DNA from: a virus
Length of the DNA stretch: 34,446 bases
Virus record (IMG/VR): IMGVR_UViG_3300046515_000119
Location: 1-34,446 of that record
Direction: 5' to 3' (one strand)
Of the stretch, positions 29,521 through 34,446 are shown in pieces. Within the stretch, counting starts at the first letter, position 1, and every line of letters begins with the position of its first letter. The notes under the pieces were generated by a model. The model did no database searches and was not told the DNA's origin. It saw only the letters and a program-made list of their open reading frames with translations. Position numbers and translations under genes: made by a program.

Positions 29521-31016
29521 GTCTGCCCGAGAACGGCGCAGCATGGCCGCCCCCGCACATGGCCCGCGCCTACCGCGAGATGCGCCTCGACGATGCTTGG
29601 TACGCCGGCGACTCCCGCCGCCTCGCCCGCCTGTACCGGCCCACCACGACCACGCCCCGCGCCAAGCCCGGTTTTTGGGGGCGCCACCGCGTCGAGGACC
29701 AGCTCAGCCCCGGACCGCACGAGCGCCGCCTACACGTCCCGCTCCCCGGTGACATCGCCTCAACGTCCGCCGACCTGCTGTTTGCGGACATGCCGACGAT
29801 CACCATCCCGGACGCCGCCACGGACAAGGCGACAGCCGACAGACTCGCCAGCCTGCTCGACGCGACGCGGATGCATCACATCCTGTTGTCAGCCGCCGAG
29901 CAGGCCGCCGCCCTCTCCGGGATCTACCTCGCGATCACGTGGGACAAGGCCGTATCCCCGGACCGGCCGATCATCTACGCCATCCAGCCCGACAACGCCA
30001 TCCCCGAGTTCCGGTTCGGCATGCTCCGCGCCGTCAACTTCTGGGAGCAGCTCGACAGCGACGACCACACCGTGTGGCGCCGCATCGAGCGGCACGAGCC
30101 GGGCCACATCGTCCACGCCCTGTACGAGGGCACCACGGACAGCATCGGCCGCGCCGTGCCGCTCACCGAGCACCCGGCAACCCGCGATCTTGCCGACAGT
30201 CTCAGCGCCGACGGAGTCAGCATCGAGACGGGCATCCCCGCACTCACCGCCGTCTACGTGCCGAACATGCTGCCCAACCGGCTGCACCGCAACTCACCGA
30301 TGGGCCGCAGCGACTACGCCGCGCCCCTTCACGGCCTGTTCGACGCCCTCGACGAGACATGGACGTCATGGATGCGAGACGTACGCCTCGCCCGCGGCCG
30401 GCTGATCGTCCCGGACGCCTACCTACAGAACCTCGGCCCCGGCAAGGGCGCCATGTTCGACGAGGACCGCGACATCTGGGCAGGGCTGAAGATCCCGCCG
30501 ACCGAGCAGGGCGCAGGAATCACCCTCGCCCAGTTCGCCATCCGGGTCGACGAGCACCAGCGGACGGCCGAAGCGATCACCCGTGAGGCCGCCCAGTCCG
30601 CCGGATACTCCGCGCAGACGTTCGGCCTCGACGGTGGCGGACAGCCCATCACGGCCACCGAATCCGACTCCCGCGACCAGCGGTCCATGGTCACCCGGAA
30701 GAAGAAGGCCGGATATTGGCGGGGCGCCCTCGCCGACTTCCTGCACGCCCTGTTGCTCCTCGACGCGAAGCAGTTCGGGAGCCGGATCACACCGGCCCGC
30801 CCAAGCGTCGAGTTCGGCGATGGTGTGGCCGAGTCGGAGCAGCAGACCGCAACGACCCTCGACCTGCTCAACCGCGCCGGCGCTGTCTCCGCGGCGACCA
30901 AGGTCAAGATCCTGCACCCCGAATGGGACGACACCGCCGTTACGACCGAGGTCGCAGCGATCCTCGCGGAGACCGGGGCCGCCGCACCGGACCCCGTGGG
31001 CAACTTCCCGATGTAA
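29517..31016 (+). CDS. Portal protein
   Basis: A 499-residue protein from ATG 29517, overlapping the terminase stop. The sequence follows SPP1 gp6-type portals: RRLHVPLPGDIASTSADLLF (membrane- and ring-facing start), YLAITWDKAVSPDRPIIYAI, TWTSWMRDVRLARGRLIVPD, and a C-terminal helical crown region (SRDQRSMVTRKKKAGYWRGA, LADFLHALLLLDAKQFG). Twelve copies form the ring at one vertex through which DNA is packaged and released. The partner terminase lies upstream and the minor capsid gene downstream. Confidence 0.92.
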   Translation: MSLPENGAAWPPPHMARAYREMRLDDAWYAGDSRRLARLYRPTTTTPRAKPGFWGRHRVEDQLSPGPHERRLHVPLPGDIASTSADLLFADMPTITIPDAATDKATADRLASLLDATRMHHILLSAAEQAAALSGIYLAITWDKAVSPDRPIIYAIQPDNAIPEFRFGMLRAVNFWEQLDSDDHTVWRRIERHEPGHIVHALYEGTTDSIGRAVPLTEHPATRDLADSLSADGVSIETGIPALTAVYVPNMLPNRLHRNSPMGRSDYAAPLHGLFDALDETWTSWMRDVRLARGRLIVPDAYLQNLGPGKGAMFDEDRDIWAGLKIPPTEQGAGITLAQFAIRVDEHQRTAEAITREAAQSAGYSAQTFGLDGGGQPITATESDSRDQRSMVTRKKKAGYWRGALADFLHALLLLDAKQFGSRITPARPSVEFGDGVAESEQQTATTLDLLNRAGAVSAATKVKILHPEWDDTAVTTEVAAILAETGAAAPDPVGNFPM

Positions 31017-31031
31017 CCGAGGGGGCGTGCC

Positions 31032-33251
31032 GTGGCGATCCATCCGGGCATGGTCGAGGACCTCGCCGGGCGTACCCGCGATCTGTACGCGCAGACCGAG
31101 GAACGCCTACTCGGCATCATTGCCCGCCAGTTGGCCGACGGCCTCGACGCCCCAGGGTGGGTCGAGCGGAAACTCGCCGCCGTGCAGCGGGTACGCCGCG
31201 CATCCGGGGCCGTCGTCGACGAGCTCGGCAAGGCCACGTCGTTGGAAGTGTTCGACGCCGTGGCCGAGGCGTACAACACCGGGCACCGCGCCGCCGTCGC
31301 CGAGCTCGGCGTCCTCGACCCCCACGGAGTGCGCCACCTCGACGACGTGTTGCCGAACGCGCAGGCAGTCGACCGCCTCGCCGCCGAAACCGTCGACCTA
31401 CTCACCGAGCGGCACCGGTCGATTCTGCGCGCCGTCGACGACGGATACCGCGCCATCGTCGCCGAGGTGACCGCCACGCCCCTACTCGGCACCGGCACCC
31501 GCCGCCAGGCCACCCAAGACGCCATGACCCGTTTCGCGGACCGCGGCATCAGCAGTTTCACGGACCGCGCCGGCCGCCGTTGGCAGCTCACCTCTTACGC
31601 CGAAATGGCCGTCCGTACGTCCGTGGGGCGTGCGGCGACCGAGGCGCACATGCGCACCCTCGCAGACGCGGGCGTAGACCTGGTGATCGTGTCCAACGCC
31701 CCGCGCGAGTGCCCGCTCTGCCGCCCGTGGGAAGGGAAGATCCTCTCGATTGGCGGGGGCGGGGCGCGCACGGTCGAGGTCGAGCACGCCATCGACGACG
31801 GCCGCATGATCCGCGTGGACGTCGCCGGAAGCCTCGACGAGGCCCGCCGCTCAGGGTTGCAACACCCCAACTGCCGTCACTCCGTATCCGCGTACACGCC
31901 CGGTATCACCCGCGCCGACCAGGCCGAGCCGGACCCCGAAGGGTACGAGGCAGGACAGCGGCAACGCGCCATCGAGCGGAACATCCGCAAGCACAAGAAC
32001 CGCGCCGCCGCAGCCGTCACCCCCGAAGCCAAGCAGGCCGCGAACGCCAAGGTGCGCCAGTGGCAAGGCGCCATGCGCGACCACCTGAACGCGCACCCCG
32101 ACTTGCGCCGCAACCCCAAGCGCGAGCAGCCCGGAGCATCGAACCTCCCCGCACCGGCCCGCACAATCCCCGACGAGGCGCAGCAGGCCGCACGCATCCG
32201 TTCCGGCGACCACCTCACCCCGAGCGAGATGACCGACGACCAGCTCAGCGCCGCAATGCGGCACGGCGAGTTGACCGAACGCGACCGCGCCCGCATCGAG
32301 ACCGAGGCGGACCGCCGCGACCGACAGGCCCTGTTGGACCGCGCCGCCCCGGGCGGACGCCTCACAGACGACCTGCTCGGACTGTCGGACGACGAGCTCG
32401 GCCGCGTGTTCAACGCGCTCGACGACCGCGACGCACTGCGCGTCATGTCCGAGCTGGACCGCCGCGACCGCGCCGGACAACTCCCCGGCGTACGCCGCGA
32501 CCTTGTGGGCCTCTCAGACGACGAGCTCGCCACCCGCTACCGCAACGCGCCCAACGACCGTGCAGGGCTCACCGAGGAGGCAGCACGGCGCGACCTGCTC
32601 GCCGAACACTTCCCCGGCGGACAGCTCGCCGCCGACCTCACCCAGACGTCAGACGACGCGCTCGCATGGTGCATGCAGTACGCCGACAGCGGCGAAATCC
32701 TCCGCATCGCCGACGAGATGGACCGCCGCGACGCCGTGCCCATGCCCGCGCCCGCGGCGACCGGAGACGCCGTCCTCGACCTGCTCGCCGACCGGAACGC
32801 CCTCGCCGAGGCGATGGACCCCGCCCCCGATCCGGACGGGTGGGGCGCCCTCGCCGACGATGCCGCATTCGCCACCCAGTTGGCCGAGGCAGTCGCCCGC
32901 CAGTCCGCCCGCGATACCGCCATGGCCGAGGGCGCAGCGCCCCTGATCACCCGCGCCGCCGCCCGCGCCATGTACGACGAATACGTGTACCGGCAGTGGC
33001 TCCAGGCCGAGGACGACCTACGGGGCGTGCTCCTCAACAAGCGGGCCGAGGTCGCGGGCAGGTCGCCTATCACCCTGTTCAGCGGTCCCGCGCGTATCGC
33101 CCATGCGCACGCGTCGGACGAGTTGAAGGAATGGTGGGCCGAACACGGCCGGTTGACTCAGGCCGAGTTCATCGAGAAAGCCACCGGCCAAGAGCAGCGT
33201 TGGGCATCCGGGGCCCGTAAGAATGAGTCGGACCAGCAGAACCGACGCTGA
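31032..33251 (+). CDS. Minor capsid protein (Phage_min_cap2/MuF-like) with C-terminal repeats
   Basis: A 739-residue protein from GTG 31032. Residues 1-300 match the MuF/min_cap2 plan: a helical portal-contacting part, WQLTSYAEMAVRTSVGRAAT, then CPLCRPWEGKILS (about 226-240) and HPNCRHSVSAYTPG (about 279-292), the Cys/His signature of this family. Residues about 395-570 hold four degenerate units, each with a D-D-(x)-L motif and ending in A/D-R-R-D (SDDELGRVFNALDDRD, SDDELATRYRNAPNDR, TSDDALAWCMQYADSG). The protein is in the capsid, sometimes ejected with DNA. The repeat extension is unusual and may be a cargo or effector part. Confidence 0.85.
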   Translation: MAIHPGMVEDLAGRTRDLYAQTEERLLGIIARQLADGLDAPGWVERKLAAVQRVRRASGAVVDELGKATSLEVFDAVAEAYNTGHRAAVAELGVLDPHGVRHLDDVLPNAQAVDRLAAETVDLLTERHRSILRAVDDGYRAIVAEVTATPLLGTGTRRQATQDAMTRFADRGISSFTDRAGRRWQLTSYAEMAVRTSVGRAATEAHMRTLADAGVDLVIVSNAPRECPLCRPWEGKILSIGGGGARTVEVEHAIDDGRMIRVDVAGSLDEARRSGLQHPNCRHSVSAYTPGITRADQAEPDPEGYEAGQRQRAIERNIRKHKNRAAAAVTPEAKQAANAKVRQWQGAMRDHLNAHPDLRRNPKREQPGASNLPAPARTIPDEAQQAARIRSGDHLTPSEMTDDQLSAAMRHGELTERDRARIETEADRRDRQALLDRAAPGGRLTDDLLGLSDDELGRVFNALDDRDALRVMSELDRRDRAGQLPGVRRDLVGLSDDELATRYRNAPNDRAGLTEEAARRDLLAEHFPGGQLAADLTQTSDDALAWCMQYADSGEILRIADEMDRRDAVPMPAPAATGDAVLDLLADRNALAEAMDPAPDPDGWGALADDAAFATQLAEAVARQSARDTAMAEGAAPLITRAAARAMYDEYVYRQWLQAEDDLRGVLLNKRAEVAGRSPITLFSGPARIAHAHASDELKEWWAEHGRLTQAEFIEKATGQEQRWASGARKNESDQQNRR

Positions 33252-33268
33252 GACACGGGGGCGACCGC

Positions 33269-33442
33269 ATGGGTACACGGCAGGACATCGCGCAAGCGAT
33301 CCAGCAAGGGCAGGAAGCCGGCAGGACCGGCGAGCCGGCCACCGTGTGCCCGTACGGCGCCGCCGACATTCTGCGCACCGCATGGATACGCGGGTACGCG
33401 CAGACCGCGCCGAGCCCGGTACAGGGCGACACCGCGTCGTAA
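33269..33442 (+). CDS. Rmf/CrpP-like small protein
   Basis: A 57-residue protein from ATG 33269 to TAA 33440-33442, too short for common cut-offs. The pattern QDIAQAIQQGQEAGRTGEPA, then CPYGAADILRTAWIRGYAQT fits the Rmf/CrpP family: G-x-x-A-G-x-x-G-x-P before a Cys-Pro-Tyr and a final R-x-A-W-x-R-G-Y. Founding members hibernate ribosomes (Rmf) or were linked to fluoroquinolone resistance (CrpP). In phages their role is unknown. It lies between the minor capsid and scaffold genes, before a strong terminator, so it is expressed with head genes. Confidence 0.7.
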   Translation: MGTRQDIAQAIQQGQEAGRTGEPATVCPYGAADILRTAWIRGYAQTAPSPVQGDTAS

Positions 33443-33463
33443 CACCCGCTCCACCACACACCG

Positions 33464-33491
33464 AAGGGCCCGCCAGGTGCGGGCCCTTTTT
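33464..33491 (+). terminator. Rho-independent terminator before the scaffold gene
   Basis: AAGGGCCCGC (33464-33473), loop CAGGT, and GCGGGCCCTT (33479-33488) form a 10-bp stem followed by a run of T (to 33491). It may reduce transcription from the packaging genes into scaffold and capsid genes. Confidence 0.85.
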
Positions 33492-33553
33492 CGTGTGCCC
33501 GTTTCCGGTCTGCCAGGTGCGGACCGGCCGAGTCTCCCCAGGAGGGCGACACC

Positions 33554-34267
33554 ATGAGCGACACCGCTACCCCCGCCGCCGGAACCGGCACGGAAGGCGC
33601 CCCCGCCGGCGCCCCCGCCACGCCGGCCGCACCGGTGACCCCCGCCGTACCGGCCACGCCCGCAACCCCCGCGGCCCCCGCCGTCCCCGCGACGCCGACC
33701 GCGCCGCAGGGCGAGGACACCGCCGCGCAGATCGCGCGACTTACCTCCGAGCTCGCCGCCGCGCGTGCCGAGGCCGGTAAGACGCGCGTGACCGCCAAGC
33801 AGACGGCCGCCGACGAAGCCCGCGCCGACCTCGCCAAGCAGGTCATGAGCCTGCTCGACCCGAACGCGGCACAGGAAGAGGCCACCCCCGAGCAGCTCGT
33901 CGAGCGGCTCACCGAGCAGCAGGCCCGCGCCCGCAACGCCGAGATGCGCCTCGCCGTATTCGGCGCCGCCGCCGCGGCCGGCGCCGACCCGCAGGCCCTC
34001 AACGACTCGGTCACTTTCCGCGACTCCCTCGCCAACATCGACCCGACCGACACCGCAGCCGTCACGGCCGCCATCACGGCCGCCGTCGCCGCGAACCCGC
34101 GCCTTGCCGCACAGCTCCCCACCGGGCCCGCCCGGGGCGGAGTCGAGTTCGGAGGCACCCCCGGTGGCGAGGTCACCCGCGAGCAGTTCGCCGCCATGGA
34201 CTACCGCGCGCGCACCGAACTGTTCCAGCGCGACCCCGACACCTACCGGCGCCTCGCCGGTTCGTAA
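33554..34267 (+). CDS. Capsid scaffolding protein
   Basis: A 237-residue protein from ATG 33554 with AGGAGG upstream. The first 50 residues are a Pro/Ala/Thr-rich low-complexity tail (PATPAAPVTPAVPATPATPA). A coiled coil follows (IARLTSELAAARAEAGK to TPEQLVERLTEQQARARNAE). The C-terminal end is folded (PARGGVEFGGTP, FAAMDYRARTELFQRDPDTY), where scaffolds usually touch the capsid protein. It directs prohead assembly and is removed before packaging is complete. Its place directly before the capsid gene supports the call. Confidence 0.85.
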   Translation: MSDTATPAAGTGTEGAPAGAPATPAAPVTPAVPATPATPAAPAVPATPTAPQGEDTAAQIARLTSELAAARAEAGKTRVTAKQTAADEARADLAKQVMSLLDPNAAQEEATPEQLVERLTEQQARARNAEMRLAVFGAAAAAGADPQALNDSVTFRDSLANIDPTDTAAVTAAITAAVAANPRLAAQLPTGPARGGVEFGGTPGGEVTREQFAAMDYRARTELFQRDPDTYRRLAGS

Positions 34268-34297
34268 CCCCGGCGCCCGCCGGGCCCCCTCAAACGC

Positions 34298-34312
34298 CCG
34301 GCACCGCGCCGG
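34298..34312. repeat. Small hairpin with recurrent ACCGC loop
   Basis: CCGGC-ACCGC-GCCGG lies between scaffold and capsid genes. The same loop and stem core occur at 9533-9543 in the endolysin-holin gap. Possible weak terminator or mRNA-stability element ahead of the capsid gene. Confidence 0.45.
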
Positions 34313-34330
34313 CAGAAACGGAGTACCGCC

Positions 34331-34446
34331 ATGGCCGAGACCAAGGCCTCTAACCTCATCGTCCCCGAAGTGTGGGCGGACATGTCGCAGGCGAAGTTCG
34401 TCGGAGCCGTCCGCGTCGCGGGCAGCGCCGCCGTGCAGGAAGACGA
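34331..34446 (+). CDS. Major capsid protein, 5' part only
   Basis: The frame starts at ATG 34331, with GAAACGGAG upstream, and runs off the right edge after 38 complete codons. The visible part, MAETKASNLIVPEVWADMSQ then FVGAVRVAGSAAVQ, matches the usual N-terminus of HK97-fold capsid proteins in phages with this head module. Most of the gene is missing. The rest, plus the start of the connector at position 3, should bridge the two ends of the window. Confidence 0.75.
   Translation, partial: MAETKASNLIVPEVWADMSQAKFVGAVRVAGSAAVQED

Noticed and set aside
30716-33220. A very long open frame overlapping the minor capsid gene
   Set aside because: It is almost pure Arg/Pro/Gly, lacks a ribosome-binding site and is antiphase to a clear min_cap2 protein.
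1-34446. tRNA genes, insertion sequences and CRISPR arrays
   Set aside because: No cloverleaf with a T-arm motif, no transposase or terminal inverted repeats, and no regular repeat-spacer pattern were seen by eye; a tRNA scan would settle the first point.

Overview
The window looks like most of the genome of a temperate siphovirus (long non-contractile tail) of a Streptomyces-like actinomycete, in the order of free phage rather than of an integrated prophage. The reasons are very GC-rich DNA with GC-biased codons, many GTG starts in four-base stop/start overlaps, a WhiB-family protein, a large serine integrase, and a captured 5' piece of a Streptomyces-type long-chain fatty acid-CoA ligase gene. 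The left edge cuts a head-tail connector gene and the right edge cuts the major capsid gene. The two edges would join across roughly the rest of the capsid gene plus the start of the connector, so the sequence is probably opened inside the head module of a circular or permuted genome.

Layout. 1-8475: connector and tail module (three minor capsid/neck proteins, tail tube, gpG/gpGT chaperones with a lambda-like frameshift, tape measure, a large tail-tip protein carrying sugar-binding-like domains, and a small tail protein). 8497-10155: terminator, GH25 endolysin, holin and a second small membrane protein. 10157-11614: leftward GntR-type regulator and three small rightward genes, two of them zinc-finger-like. 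11666-14504: attachment and lysogeny module, leftward: terminator, attP inside the captured fatty acid-CoA ligase 5' end, serine integrase, membrane protein and repressor. 14505-14759: divergent control region. 14760-20679: first early operon (Cro/Xis-like protein, ERF annealing protein, HNH-WhiB fusion, replication initiator with iterons, helicase-loader-like protein, small genes). 20689-25432: second early operon, opening with a copy of the same 30-bp operator block (HNH nuclease, SSB, long coiled-coil protein, zinc-ribbon protein). 25446-27673: accessory and regulatory genes, including a lipoprotein with its own promoter and terminators and a small protein resembling Acb2/Tad1 anti-defence cyclic-nucleotide sponges. 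27711-34446: packaging and head module (terminase small and large subunits, portal, minor capsid/MuF-like protein, Rmf/CrpP-like small protein, scaffold, start of major capsid).

How it works together. The repressor at 14058-14504 probably holds both early operons through matching operators at 14712 and 20733. When released, the phage makes its own initiator, loader, SSB and annealing protein but shows no polymerase, primase or helicase, so it should recruit the host replisome. Integration by the serine recombinase at the centre of attP would split the host fatty acid-CoA ligase gene but rebuild its reading frame from the phage-borne 5' end, which comes with its own ribosome-binding site and an operator-like palindrome. 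No tRNA gene, CRISPR array or insertion sequence was seen.
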